A stretch of 64,000 nucleotides of DNA from Maricaulis sp965242785 (GTDB lineage: Bacteria > Pseudomonadota > Alphaproteobacteria > Caulobacterales > Maricaulaceae), in NCBI GenBank assembly GCA_965242785.1, contig CBDETA010000004.1, forward strand, positions 1,720,266 through 1,784,265, in the 5' to 3' direction. The position numbers and the translations under genes were made by a program. The notes beneath the pieces are model-generated. The model ran no database searches, was not told the DNA's origin, and saw only the letters and a list, made by a program, of their open reading frames with translations. This document shows positions 37,358 to 46,677 of the stretch, one piece after another; the first letter of the stretch is position 1, and every line of letters begins with the position of its first letter.

Positions 37358-37806
37358 TGTCTGCCTTGAAAAACCCGCGTCATGAACGCTTCGCCCAAGA
37401 GCTTGCGAAGGGGGAGACGCAGGAACAAGCGTATGTGAACGCGGGATACAGGCACAACAAGAGCGCGGCCAGCCGTTTGGGGTCTGACGTGAACATTCGT
37501 GAACGGGTTGCGCAAATCCAGGAGCGAGGCGCGATCCGGGCCGAGGTGACGATTCAGACTCTCACCGAGGAGCTGGACGCTGCGATGCGTCTGGCGATTG
37601 AGAACGGGCAGGCCAGCGCGGTTGTTTCTGCCGTCCGGGCCAAGGCCGAGATCAACGGGCTTTTGGTTCACCGCACGGAAAACAAGAACACGAACCAGAC
37701 CGCGGACAGTTTGAATGATGCAGAGCTTGAGCGTATCGCCGCAGGAGGCCGCAGCGGAGTTGCTCCGAAGGCGGCAGGCGCGGCGGGGCCTGATCGGGTT
37801 CACTGA
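37357..37806 (+). CDS. terS: Terminase small subunit
   Basis: 149 residues with the terminase-2 type opening NPRHERFAQELAKGETQEQAY and NAGYRHNKSAASRL (HTH), then a helical oligomerisation region and a basic C-terminus. It recognises the packaging site on phage DNA. The last 92 bases overlap terL in another frame. Confidence 0.88.
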   Translation: MSALKNPRHERFAQELAKGETQEQAYVNAGYRHNKSAASRLGSDVNIRERVAQIQERGAIRAEVTIQTLTEELDAAMRLAIENGQASAVVSAVRAKAEINGLLVHRTENKNTNQTADSLNDAELERIAAGGRSGVAPKAAGAAGPDRVH

Positions 37807-39163
37807 GTACACGCTGCCTCGTTATGAGGCGGCAACGCATCACCGGCTGATTGCTGCGGGGCTTGAGCGGGTAGAGCGTGGCGAGTGCGACCGGCTCATG
37901 ATTTTCATGCCGCCGCGTCATGGCAAGTCTGAATTGGCGAGCCGTCGCTTTCCCGCCTGGTACATGGGGCGAAACCCCCAAAAGGAGATCATTGCCGCGT
38001 CGTACAATTCGGACCTTGCGGGGGATTTTGGCCGCGACGTTCGGAACATTGTGAACAGCCCGGAATATGAGCGGTTGTTTGATACACGGCTTGCGCCGGA
38101 TAGCAAGGCGAAGAACCGCTGGAATACGTCTGTTGGCGGTGGGTACGCGGCGGCGGGCGTCGGCACTGCGGTTACGGGTCGCGGCGCTGATGTGTTCTTG
38201 ATCGACGACCCGGTGAAGGATCGAGCGGAGGCTGAGAGCGAGACGACGCGCGAGGCGGTTTATAACTGGTACACGTCCACGGCCTACACCCGATTGATGC
38301 CGGGGGGCGCTATTGTCCTCATTCAAACGCGCTGGCACGAGGATGACCTTGCCGGGCGGCTCTTGGAGAAGGAAGCCAAGGGCGGCGATCAGTGGGAAAA
38401 GCTGATCCTGCCTGCGATTGATGACGCGGGTGAGGCCCTGTGGCCCGAGCGCTATCCGGTCGAGGCGTTGGAACGCATCCGCAATGCGATTGGTCCGCGT
38501 GATTGGGGCGCGCTGTACCAGCAGAACCCGACACCGGACGAAGGTAGCTTTTTCAAGCGGGCTTGGTTCAAGAGGCACGAACACGAGCCGCCGCATTGTC
38601 GGTATTACGGGTTCTCGGACTACGCGGTTACGGCAGACGGCGGGGACTTCACGGAGCACGCTGTTGTGGCGGTTGCTCCGGACGGAACGGCTTATGTGGT
38701 TGATTGGTGGTTTGGGCAGACGAGCGCCGATGTCTGGATAGAGCGCAAGCTTGACATGATCGAGCGTCATAGCCCGCTGGCTTGGTTCGGTGAGGCTGGC
38801 GTAATCCAGAAAGCGATTGAGCCGATGCTTCGCCGCCGAATGGATGAGCGGCGTGTTTACTGCCGCATGGAGTGGGTGCCGAGCATTCACGACAAGCCGA
38901 CGCGAGCCCGGTCGATTCAGGCGCGGGCAGCGATGGGCAAGGTTTCCATAATGGAAGGCCCGCAAGGGGACCGGGTGCTTGACCAGTGTTCGGCATTCCC
39001 AGCGGGCAAGAATGACGACGCGGTTGATGTGCTTGGCATGGTCGGTCGCGCGATTGATGAGGCTTGGCCGGGCGTTCTGCCGCCAGAGGAAGCCCCGCAG
39101 GTAAACCCGGTTGATCGGTACAGACCGAAAGCGAAGAGGTCCACGGGATGGCGAACGGTTTGA
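37715..39163 (+). CDS. terL: Terminase large subunit
   Basis: 482 residues: ATPase with Walker A-like PPRHGKS (near residue 70), Walker B VFLIDDP, coupling motif QTRWHEDDLAGR, and an RNase H-like nuclease with YGFSDYAVTADGG and KNDDAVDVLGM carrying the acidic residues. It packages DNA into the procapsid. The start may be 37715 or 37718. A 16-base overlap joins it to the portal gene. Confidence 0.96.
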   Translation: MMQSLSVSPQEAAAELLRRRQARRGLIGFTEYTLPRYEAATHHRLIAAGLERVERGECDRLMIFMPPRHGKSELASRRFPAWYMGRNPQKEIIAASYNSDLAGDFGRDVRNIVNSPEYERLFDTRLAPDSKAKNRWNTSVGGGYAAAGVGTAVTGRGADVFLIDDPVKDRAEAESETTREAVYNWYTSTAYTRLMPGGAIVLIQTRWHEDDLAGRLLEKEAKGGDQWEKLILPAIDDAGEALWPERYPVEALERIRNAIGPRDWGALYQQNPTPDEGSFFKRAWFKRHEHEPPHCRYYGFSDYAVTADGGDFTEHAVVAVAPDGTAYVVDWWFGQTSADVWIERKLDMIERHSPLAWFGEAGVIQKAIEPMLRRRMDERRVYCRMEWVPSIHDKPTRARSIQARAAMGKVSIMEGPQGDRVLDQCSAFPAGKNDDAVDVLGMVGRAIDEAWPGVLPPEEAPQVNPVDRYRPKAKRSTGWRTV

Positions 39164-40950
39164 CCGCTGACACGCTCCGCCGGTTTGTGCGCGAAAGCAT
39201 TGATGCGCGACAGGACGAAACCAAGGCGTCAGAGCTTGCTCGCGACTACTATGACGGCGAGCAATGGTCCCGCGCTGAAAAGGGCATTCTGTCCACCAGA
39301 AACCAGCCTGACACGGTGTTCAACCGGATTCAGCGCAAGGTGGATAGTGTCATTGGCGTTGAGCAGCGCACCCGCACTGATCCGAAGGCTTATCCGCGCA
39401 CGCCGATGGATGAAAAATCCGGTGAGGTAGCAACGGACGTTCTCCGTTACGTGGTCGATAACAATAGCTTCGACCAAATCAAGTCGGCTGTGTTTGAGAA
39501 CATGCTGATTGAGGGGCGCGGCGCGGCGGAGGTGGTTGTTGAAGACGAAGATGTCGTCATTCGGCATATCCCGTGGGATGAGTACTTGCCAGACCCGCGC
39601 TCGCGCCGTGCGGATTATTCTGACGCGCGCTTTCATGGGATTGTGAAGTGGATGGACCTGGACGCGGCCAAGCGGTTCGCGCCGGACTATGCGGACAAGA
39701 TTGATGCGGCTGTCAAGGCTGGGGCAAAGAGCTTCATTGATGACCTTGAGGACAAGCCGGACGGTACATCGTGGGTGGATGGCAAGCGCAAGCGTGTTCA
39801 GGTTGCGCAGATGTATTACCGGGACGATGGTTGGCGCTATGCCCTGATCATCGGCGGCGAGAAGCTGGAAGACAGCGAGAGCGCATATGTGGACGACAAG
39901 GGCCGAACGGTCTGCCCGATCTTGCCGCAGTCGGCTTACGTGAAGCGTGACCTGCAGCGTTATGGGCTGGTGCAGTCCATGAAGGGTGCGCAGGACGAAA
40001 TCAATCACCGGCGCTCAAAGCTGGTTCATTGGGTGGATCAGCGCCGCTTGGTCGTGGAGGAGGGGGCGACGACCGATCCGGACGCCATGCGTGATGAGCT
40101 GGCGCGCCCGGATGGGGTTGTGGTTATCCCGCGTGGGTCCAAGTGGGATTTGCTGCAGGCGGGAGAGCAGGGCCAGGGGCAGGCCACGCTGTTGCAGCAG
40201 GCAATGGAAGAGATCGACCTTTTGGGGCCGAACGCCAGCCTGCAGGGCAAGGGCACTGAGAGCCAGTCGGGCCGCGCGATTATTGCGCAGCAGCAGGCGG
40301 GCCTTGCGGAGCTTTCGCCGCTGTTTGACCGGCTGAATGACTGGACCATCCGTGTTTACCGGGCGATCTGGCATCGCGTGAAGCAATATTGGACCGCGCC
40401 GCGCTGGGTCCGGGTTACAGACAATGAGGACGCGCCGAAATTTGTTGGCGTTAATCAGCCGGTCATGGACCCGCAAACCGGGCAGGTTGAGCAGTTCAAC
40501 GTTGGGGAGCTGGACGTTGATATTGTTCTGTCAACCGGCCCTGACCTGACGGTCCTGCAGGGTGAGCAGTTCGAGAAGCTGGCAGAGTTCGCGCCGATGC
40601 TGATGCAGGCGGGCATTCCGCCGCAGGTGATGGGTGAAATCCTCCTGAAAGCGTCTGACTTCCGCAACAAGGATGAGCTGCTTGAGGCGTGGGAGCAGGG
40701 CATGGTTGCGGCTCAGCAGATGAGCCAGATGCAGGCGCAACTGCAGCAGGTCATGGCCCAGCTTGAGATGGCGCAGAAGCAGGCGGACGTTCAAAAGACG
40801 CAGGCCGAAGTGGTCGAGACGCAGACGGACGCTGATCTGAACCGTGCGCGCACCATGAAAGAGGTTCGAGACGCAAGCCAGCCCCCGGATTGGGTGGTGG
40901 TCAGGTCTCGCAACAAGCCCCGTCCTTTGACGGGGTTTTTTAATGCCTGA
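39148..40950 (+). CDS. Portal protein (P22-like)
   Basis: 600 residues: helical stem and wing typical of podovirus portals (ELARDYYDGEQWSRAEKGIL near the start, PWDEYLPDPRSR, GSKWDLLQAGEQGQGQATLL) and a glutamine-rich coiled C-terminus. It forms the dodecamer through which DNA enters and leaves. The end of the gene contains an intrinsic terminator that encodes part of the final RPLTGFFNA. Confidence 0.9.
   Translation: MANGLTADTLRRFVRESIDARQDETKASELARDYYDGEQWSRAEKGILSTRNQPDTVFNRIQRKVDSVIGVEQRTRTDPKAYPRTPMDEKSGEVATDVLRYVVDNNSFDQIKSAVFENMLIEGRGAAEVVVEDEDVVIRHIPWDEYLPDPRSRRADYSDARFHGIVKWMDLDAAKRFAPDYADKIDAAVKAGAKSFIDDLEDKPDGTSWVDGKRKRVQVAQMYYRDDGWRYALIIGGEKLEDSESAYVDDKGRTVCPILPQSAYVKRDLQRYGLVQSMKGAQDEINHRRSKLVHWVDQRRLVVEEGATTDPDAMRDELARPDGVVVIPRGSKWDLLQAGEQGQGQATLLQQAMEEIDLLGPNASLQGKGTESQSGRAIIAQQQAGLAELSPLFDRLNDWTIRVYRAIWHRVKQYWTAPRWVRVTDNEDAPKFVGVNQPVMDPQTGQVEQFNVGELDVDIVLSTGPDLTVLQGEQFEKLAEFAPMLMQAGIPPQVMGEILLKASDFRNKDELLEAWEQGMVAAQQMSQMQAQLQQVMAQLEMAQKQADVQKTQAEVVETQTDADLNRARTMKEVRDASQPPDWVVVRSRNKPRPLTGFFNA
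40918..40941 (+). terminator. Intrinsic terminator inside the 3' end of the portal gene
   Basis: CCCCGTC-CTTT-GACGGGG (40918-40935) followed by T6, ending 9 bp before the end of the portal stop codon. It would shape the ratio of portal to scaffold/capsid transcripts. Confidence 0.8.
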
Positions 40951-41064
40951 AAGGGCGAACCGCCGCCGGGTTTGACGGGCGATACGACCGGCCCACGCAC
41001 GGGCCAAGCCGCCGCCGGGCATCGGGCGATACGGGACGACGCCGATATGGTCGAGAGGAACACC

Positions 41065-41859
41065 ATGACAAAGGACCCGCTTGATTTTCTGGAAGGTGAC
41101 GAGCCGCGCGAAGAGGTGATCGAGGAGCAGAACGCCCCGATTGCGGAAGAGGCGCAGAGCGAGGCCAAAGAGGCCGACAAGTCAGAGGCGACGGCGAACG
41201 AGGCGAAGGGCCAGCCGAAGCCGGAAACGGAAACCGAGTCCCAACATGGGCAGCACATTCCTCTAACCGCGCACCTTGCGGAGCGTGAGAAGCGACAAGA
41301 GGCTGTTGCAAAGCAGGAAGCAGCAGAGCGCCGGGCTGAACAGCTTGAGCGCCAGTTGAACCAGTTCCGCGCGGAGCAGCAGCAAAAGCGGAAGCCGGTC
41401 GATCCGTTGGACGATCTTGATGGCTTCCATCAATCGCTGGAAAGCCAGCGCATTCAAGACCGAATCGAAATGTCCGAGGACTTGGCCCGGATGCATCACG
41501 GCGACGAGCTGGTTGATGCAGCGCAAAAGTGGGCCGAAGAGCAAGCCATGTCCAACCCGGTCATGGCGCAACAGCTCCAGGCTCTTGGACGCCAGCGCAA
41601 CCCGTATGCGCATCTCCTCAAGCTTTACCGCGAAAACCAGACTGTTGCCGAGATTGGCGGCGATCTGGAGGCGTACAAGGCGAAACTGCGCAAGCAGTGG
41701 GAAGAGGAAATGCGGGCACAGCAGGCGGAAACGGTCGCGAATGTTTCGGCAACCAGCCAACGCAAACCCCCGGCGTCATTGGCCGCACAAGGCAGCGCCG
41801 CAAGCGCCTCGAACCATGTTCCGACAACTGACGAGGTGTTTGATCAACTCTTTGGGTGA
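41065..41859 (+). CDS. Scaffolding protein
   Basis: 264 residues, highly charged: an acidic N-terminus (DFLEGDEPREEVIEEQ), long coiled-coil stretches (AEREKRQEAVAKQEAAERRA) and an alanine/serine-rich tail. Position between portal and capsid supports a scaffold that guides procapsid assembly and then leaves. The start at 41065 follows GAGAGGAACACC. Confidence 0.8.
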   Translation: MTKDPLDFLEGDEPREEVIEEQNAPIAEEAQSEAKEADKSEATANEAKGQPKPETETESQHGQHIPLTAHLAEREKRQEAVAKQEAAERRAEQLERQLNQFRAEQQQKRKPVDPLDDLDGFHQSLESQRIQDRIEMSEDLARMHHGDELVDAAQKWAEEQAMSNPVMAQQLQALGRQRNPYAHLLKLYRENQTVAEIGGDLEAYKAKLRKQWEEEMRAQQAETVANVSATSQRKPPASLAAQGSAASASNHVPTTDEVFDQLFG

Positions 41860-41864
41860 TCGAA

Positions 41865-42962
41865 ATGGCTGAAACTCAGCTCGCATCCGCTCTGGAAGTC
41901 CAGAAGTGGGTAAACAAGTACATCCCGGAATATATCCGCCAGTCGGGCTTTTCCGGTTACATGGGCAAAGACCCGTCCAATATTATCGTCACCAAGCACG
42001 AGCTTCAGGAAGAGGCTGGCAAGACGATCAATATTCCGTTCATCCCGCGTCTGCAGGGTGACGGGCGTTCGGGTAGCCAAATCCTGGACGGCTTCGAAGA
42101 GGAGCTGGGGAACTACAACTGCGCTATCTCCGTTGATTGGCGGCGTAATGGCGTGCGCGTTCCCAAGTCCACGTCCTACAAGACCGAAATCGACCTGTTC
42201 AATGCGGCCAAGGCTGGTCTGCGTGAATGGGAAGCTGGAAAGCTCCGCGATGATATCATCAAGGCGCTTTTCTCGGTTGTGACCACCGGGGATACGGTCG
42301 TCAATTATGACGCCGCTTCGGAGGCTAACAAGGACGCTTGGCTTGCCGCCAATGCTGACCGCATCCTGTTTGGTGCGCTGATCAGCAACAACTCCTCGAA
42401 TGACCATTCGGCCTCGCTGCAGAACTGCGACACCACGAATGACAAGTGTACGGTATCGTCCATGTCGCTGGCCAAGCGCCGTGCCAAGAACGCCGATCCG
42501 CACATTCGTCCGTTCAAGTCGAAGCTGGGTCAAGAGTACTTCGTCGCTTTCCACGGTTCGCGCACGTTCCGTGACCTGAAAGCGGACTCCACGATGGCAC
42601 AGGCGAACCGTGAGGCTCGCCCGCGTGACGTGGAAGCCAATCCGCTCTTCCAAGACGGCGATCTGATCTATGACGGCATTCTGCACCGCGAAGCGCCGGA
42701 GATCGACGACTACGCCACGGATGCGGGGCTGGACGGCACCGGGGCTTCCTCGGCTGACGTTCGCCCGGTGTTCCTGTGTGGTCAGGCGGCTATCGGCGTT
42801 GCCTGGGGTCAAATGCCGACCCCGCGCAGCGACATGGACAAGGACTACAAGTTCCGTCCTGGCGTTGCGATTGAAGAGCTGCTGGGCGTCAAGAAGATGG
42901 CTTTCAATGGCTATCAGCACGGCGTCCTGACGCACTACTTCGCTGCGGCTGCGGACTCGTAA
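41865..42962 (+). CDS. Major capsid protein
   Basis: 365 residues, similar in pattern to the N4-gp56-type major capsid family: KWVNKYIPEYIRQSGFSGYM, then TINIPFIPRLQGDGRSGSQ, and a C-terminus VKKMAFNGYQHGVLTHYFAA. Expected HK97-like fold. The gene starts 5 bases after the scaffold stop; a terminator-like hairpin follows. Confidence 0.88.
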   Translation: MAETQLASALEVQKWVNKYIPEYIRQSGFSGYMGKDPSNIIVTKHELQEEAGKTINIPFIPRLQGDGRSGSQILDGFEEELGNYNCAISVDWRRNGVRVPKSTSYKTEIDLFNAAKAGLREWEAGKLRDDIIKALFSVVTTGDTVVNYDAASEANKDAWLAANADRILFGALISNNSSNDHSASLQNCDTTNDKCTVSSMSLAKRRAKNADPHIRPFKSKLGQEYFVAFHGSRTFRDLKADSTMAQANREARPRDVEANPLFQDGDLIYDGILHREAPEIDDYATDAGLDGTGASSADVRPVFLCGQAAIGVAWGQMPTPRSDMDKDYKFRPGVAIEELLGVKKMAFNGYQHGVLTHYFAAAADS

Positions 42963-42986
42963 GCCGATAACATGATCTGAGAACGG

Positions 42987-43015
42987 GGCGGCCATTGTGC
43001 CGCCCTTTCTCTTTC
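42987..43015 (+). terminator. Hairpin after the capsid gene
   Basis: GGGCGGC (42987-42993) pairs with GCCGCCC (43000-43006), followed by TTTCTCTTT. Probably partial, because structural genes continue. Confidence 0.6.
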
Positions 43016-43031
43016 CAGAAAGGGAAAGACG

Positions 43032-43469
43032 ATGGCGACTTACAGCGCTGACAACTACTTGACTGCGCCGATTGCTGATCATGGCATCGGCGGGAACATG
43101 AAAGCGTTCTATTTCTCGGTAACGGCTTCGGCTGCACTGACGACTTCGGACACGCTGAATTTTGGCTATGTGCCGAAAAACTTCCGGGTTCTGGGCGGCT
43201 TCCTTGAGGCCGATGACCTGGACACCAACGGCGTTCCGACGCTGACCCTGAACATCGGGGATTCGGATGACGCAGACCGCTTGTTTGCGGCTTCGACCGT
43301 TGGTCAGGCGGGCACGGCGTCCAATGACGTTGCGGTTGCGGGCCTGGGCTACAAGTACGGCTCCAAGACCCTGATCACGGGTGCGCCTGCGGCCAATGCC
43401 GCAACGGGCACGTCCGGTGATATCCGCCTTTGTGTCTATGGGCTGCTTGAGGACGCAAGCACGTCCTAA
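43032..43469 (+). CDS. Probable capsid decoration/stabilisation protein
   Basis: 145 residues, beta-rich with many serines and threonines (TASAALTTSDTLNFGYVPKN), no cysteine-rich or catalytic motif. Position straight after the capsid gene and the size fit a head decoration protein; homology is not proven. A hairpin GGGCGGG/CCCGCCC follows at 43476-43495. Confidence 0.65.
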   Translation: MATYSADNYLTAPIADHGIGGNMKAFYFSVTASAALTTSDTLNFGYVPKNFRVLGGFLEADDLDTNGVPTLTLNIGDSDDADRLFAASTVGQAGTASNDVAVAGLGYKYGSKTLITGAPAANAATGTSGDIRLCVYGLLEDASTS

Positions 43470-43517
43470 CGGATCGGGCGGGTTTCGGCCCGCCCCTTCC
43501 CAACAAAGGAGGCTGAT

Positions 43518-43751
43518 ATGCCAGCATTTCGCTTTATCGGAGATTCGCGCACCCGCGAGAGCGGCGAAAATCCGAGCAATCCGGAAATGATCGAGGCTTT
43601 TGGTGTCTTGTTCGCCCTGAATGGTGATCCGGAAGAGGTGAGCGATGAGCGCGCCGTGATTAAGCTTCGCGGAAACGCGCACTTCGCGGAAGTCAAGCCG
43701 CGTCGCGGACGCCCCAGGAAGGCCGAAGACGATGGCGAAGACGCGAGCTGA
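43518..43751 (+). CDS. Small hypothetical structural-region protein
   Basis: 77 residues (opening MPAFRFIGDSRTRESGENPS) with a basic C-terminal segment KPRRGRPRKAEDD. The perfect AAGGAGG before the ATG suggests high expression. Function unknown. Confidence 0.6.
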   Translation: MPAFRFIGDSRTRESGENPSNPEMIEAFGVLFALNGDPEEVSDERAVIKLRGNAHFAEVKPRRGRPRKAEDDGEDAS

Positions 43752-44079
43752 TTTGATCAACCGCAGTCTGCGGATTTTGAAAGTTCTGCCGGAGGGGCAA
43801 TCCGCATCGGCATGGCAGAGCGAGACGATGGGCGATGTTGTGGATGCGGAGCACGGCGCGCTTGAAATTGAGGGAATTGCTTATTGGGAGACCAGTGCGA
43901 TTCCCGACGCGGTCATGACGCCGCTTGCCCATTATATCGCGGGCAAGGCCAGTTTTGAGTTTCTGGCGGAATCTGAAACCGCGAATTATGCGGCGCGAGG
44001 CATGGACGCCAAGCGCGAGCTTCGTGCGTTGGTTGCGCGCGCTCCTAGCGGCGCTCCTGCGAGAACGGAACGCCTCTAA
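43732..44079 (+). CDS. Tail accessory factor / head completion protein (P22 gp4-like by position)
   Basis: 115 residues, helical (LINRSLRILKVLPEGQSASA, then PDAVMTPLAHYIAGKASFEF). In P22-like phages a protein of this shape lies between the capsid and gp10 genes and closes the portal. It overlaps the upstream gene by 20 bases and abuts the gp10-like gene. Confidence 0.65.
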   Translation: MAKTRADLINRSLRILKVLPEGQSASAWQSETMGDVVDAEHGALEIEGIAYWETSAIPDAVMTPLAHYIAGKASFEFLAESETANYAARGMDAKRELRALVARAPSGAPARTERL

Positions 44080-45467
44080 TGCAATATCTCCCGCTTGGCC
44101 TCTCGACGTATGAGAGCAATGACTACGGCTATCCGGCGGTCAAGCTGGAGAATTGGTTTGCGGAAGCGTCGCCGGATCGGGCCGACCGTTCGGCGCGTCT
44201 TCTGCCTACGCCGGGCCTGACCAGCTTCACCACGGGGCTGAACGGGGCCATCCGGGGCTTTGCCCAGCGCGACGGGCTTCTGTCCAGCGCTATGGTGGTT
44301 TGCGCTGGAACCAAGGTTTACACGGTCACGAGCGGGGGAACGCCAACCGAGATTGGCACGGTGACCGGGACGGACAAGGCGCACTTCGCCGGGTCACAGT
44401 CTGACATGGTGATGACGGCGGGCGGCACGGCCTACACGGTGACGGGCTCGCTGACATCGATCACGGTTGGGGCGGCGACCGGAAATATCATTGACGTTGC
44501 CACGCTGGCACAGCGTCACCTGTACGCGGAAGAGGGCAGCGGGCGGCTTTGGTTCTCCGATCCGGGTGATCCTACCACGGTAGCGAACACGGCGTTTGCC
44601 ACGTCATCGGATGAGGCCGACCCGCTTTTGGGAATTGAAGTTTGGCAAGAAACGGTCTGGGCGCTGGGAACGCAGACCATCCGGGGCTACAGCCCGACAG
44701 GTGATGTAGATGTGCCCTTCGTGCCGCGTCCGAGCGCGTTGATCCAGACGGGTATTGTCGGCAATCAAGCCATCACCAAGGCGGATTTCGGCCTTTACGT
44801 GGTGGCGGATGACGGGCGGGTTTACCGGGCTGCTGCGGGGATCGAGCCTGTCAGCACGCCGCCGATTGAACGGCTTATAGAGGACGTATCCGACAAGAGC
44901 CTGATCCGGCTGTCTTCGCATCAGTGGGGCGGGCATCAGTTTGTCGGCCTGCACCTGCCGGGGATTGGGGATTACTTCTTTGACCAGTCAACGGGGTTTT
45001 GGCACCGCCGCAAGGAGCTGAACAACGCGCGGTACCTGTGTCATGACTTCATCAACTGTTTCGGGCTGGCCTTTGCCGGGGATCGGTCAACGGGGGATAT
45101 CTACCGCCTCGACCGGGACGTTTACAAGCACAACGGGTCTTATGTCCGGCGGGTGGCGCAATGCCTGTTCCCGGTATCTGACAAGCGGCCTGAGATTTCA
45201 AACTTGACGGTTGAAGTGCAGCCCGGCGTCGGTCTGATCACCGGGCAGGGTTCGGACCCGCAGGTGATGCTGCGCTGGTCAACGAACGGCCTGACGTGGA
45301 GCAATGAGGTCCAGCGCTCCTTCGGCAAGATCGGCGAATATGACTGGGTGTGCTTCTTCGACAGCCTGGGGCGTTTCAAGCCGCCTGCCGGGATGATCGA
45401 GATTGCGGTGTCTGACCCGGTTCCGGTGACGGTGACAGGGTTGGTGGCCAACAGGGCGAAGGTATGA
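44079..45467 (+). CDS. Packaged-DNA stabilisation protein (P22 gp10-like)
   Basis: 462 residues of beta-propeller-like repeats: QYLPLGLSTYESNDYGYPAV at the start, GSGRLWFSDPGDP, and the C-terminal signature VMLRWSTNGLTWSNEVQRSF then GKIGEYDW. It plugs the portal and forms part of the short tail. Overlaps the next start by 4 bases. Confidence 0.85.
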   Translation: MQYLPLGLSTYESNDYGYPAVKLENWFAEASPDRADRSARLLPTPGLTSFTTGLNGAIRGFAQRDGLLSSAMVVCAGTKVYTVTSGGTPTEIGTVTGTDKAHFAGSQSDMVMTAGGTAYTVTGSLTSITVGAATGNIIDVATLAQRHLYAEEGSGRLWFSDPGDPTTVANTAFATSSDEADPLLGIEVWQETVWALGTQTIRGYSPTGDVDVPFVPRPSALIQTGIVGNQAITKADFGLYVVADDGRVYRAAAGIEPVSTPPIERLIEDVSDKSLIRLSSHQWGGHQFVGLHLPGIGDYFFDQSTGFWHRRKELNNARYLCHDFINCFGLAFAGDRSTGDIYRLDRDVYKHNGSYVRRVAQCLFPVSDKRPEISNLTVEVQPGVGLITGQGSDPQVMLRWSTNGLTWSNEVQRSFGKIGEYDWVCFFDSLGRFKPPAGMIEIAVSDPVPVTVTGLVANRAKV

Positions 45468-46336
45468 GGAATTTCCGCTATCCCATCGCTCTGCCTCCGC
45501 TTGGGACGCCTGTTACGGTGGACGGCTCGCCGCTTCATCCTGAGTGGCAGCGCTGGTTTGAGAGCCTGCAAGTCGTAATGGGCGGGCAGGGGCAGGATGC
45601 GCTTTACGACGCGAGCGTGATTGCTGCTGTTCAAGCGTCCGAGAACGCGGCGGCGATTCAGGAGCTGGACGAAGTGACCCGCGCGCAACTGGCGCTGGTT
45701 CAGGACCCGGCCTCTGAAATGCAGCAGCTTGTGGAGGGTGTGCGGGCGCAAGTCGCGGCGGCGCTTGATGAGGCGCGGGCAGAGATTGCGACGACACTAT
45801 CGGGGCTGGGCGAACTGGCGCGCACGGATGCGATTGTGGACAGCAATGTTGCCGACACGGCGGCGATTGCCAACAAGAAGATCGCTTATCCAACCGGCGT
45901 GGACACGCTGGGCTCCGATCACGTCAGCACATTCTCGACGGAAGAGATTGTTCTGGAGGTGCAGATTTCGCAGGTGGGCAACCCCGCGCTCTTGTTCCTC
46001 GATACGTCTCACATCGGGATTTCTTCTGGCACGGTGGCGACCGGCTTGGGTACGTGGGAGTGGAATATCTACCTCGCGCAGACCCAGGGCGATCTGCACA
46101 CCAATCTGAACAGCGTGATTATCCAGACCGGGGAGATCAACACCAATGCGAGCGGGGTGTTGAATGATGGGTCTTCCACGGTCGAGGTGCAGAGCCTGTG
46201 GGGCTATTCCGGCTCTGATCTGGATGACTACTGGCTGTCTCTTTCCTTTTTGAGAACGGCAGGCACCGCAACGCTTACGGTCGCGAGCGCGGACGCCCGT
46301 CTTGAGTATGTCGGCGCGGCTGACGTAACCCAATAG
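45464..46336 (+). CDS. Hypothetical virion protein with coiled coil and beta-rich C-terminus
   Basis: 290 residues: a proline-rich start (RYPIALPPLGTPVTVDGSPL), a helical segment (QQLVEGVRAQVAAALDEARA), and a beta-rich C-terminal domain (DDYWLSLSFLRTAGTATLTV). It could be a tail or spike-attachment protein. No family recognised. Confidence 0.6.
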   Translation: MRNFRYPIALPPLGTPVTVDGSPLHPEWQRWFESLQVVMGGQGQDALYDASVIAAVQASENAAAIQELDEVTRAQLALVQDPASEMQQLVEGVRAQVAAALDEARAEIATTLSGLGELARTDAIVDSNVADTAAIANKKIAYPTGVDTLGSDHVSTFSTEEIVLEVQISQVGNPALLFLDTSHIGISSGTVATGLGTWEWNIYLAQTQGDLHTNLNSVIIQTGEINTNASGVLNDGSSTVEVQSLWGYSGSDLDDYWLSLSFLRTAGTATLTVASADARLEYVGAADVTQ

Positions 46337-46344
46337 GCTAAATC

Positions 46345-46677
46345 ATGGCATTCAAATCTCGTACTGCGCAGGGGCAGCTTGCCGCCTCTGCCGGGACCCT
46401 CGTGTCTGCTGGGTCCAACGTCACAATCACACTGTCCAAGGTGGCCTTGTTTGGCGAAGAGGCTGACACGGACACCAAGCTTTACATTGTTCCCAATGGC
46501 GGCATTGCCGGGGTGACGAATGAGTTTTTCCGGCGCTCGTCGATTGCGCTGGGTGAATTGGTGTCTGTGCCTTTGACGGGCATCGTCCTTTACAGCGGAA
46601 TGAGCTTGCAGGGTGTGAGCGCGACGGCCAACCGCATCAACTATGTGGTCAGCTATTCCGAGCGCACGGGCGAATAG
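46345..46677 (+). CDS. Hypothetical beta-rich virion protein
   Basis: 110 residues (opening MAFKSRTAQGQLAASAGTLV), mostly strands (VPLTGIVLYSGMSLQGVSAT). No signal sequence; small structural protein by context. Confidence 0.6.
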   Translation: MAFKSRTAQGQLAASAGTLVSAGSNVTITLSKVALFGEEADTDTKLYIVPNGGIAGVTNEFFRRSSIALGELVSVPLTGIVLYSGMSLQGVSATANRINYVVSYSERTGE

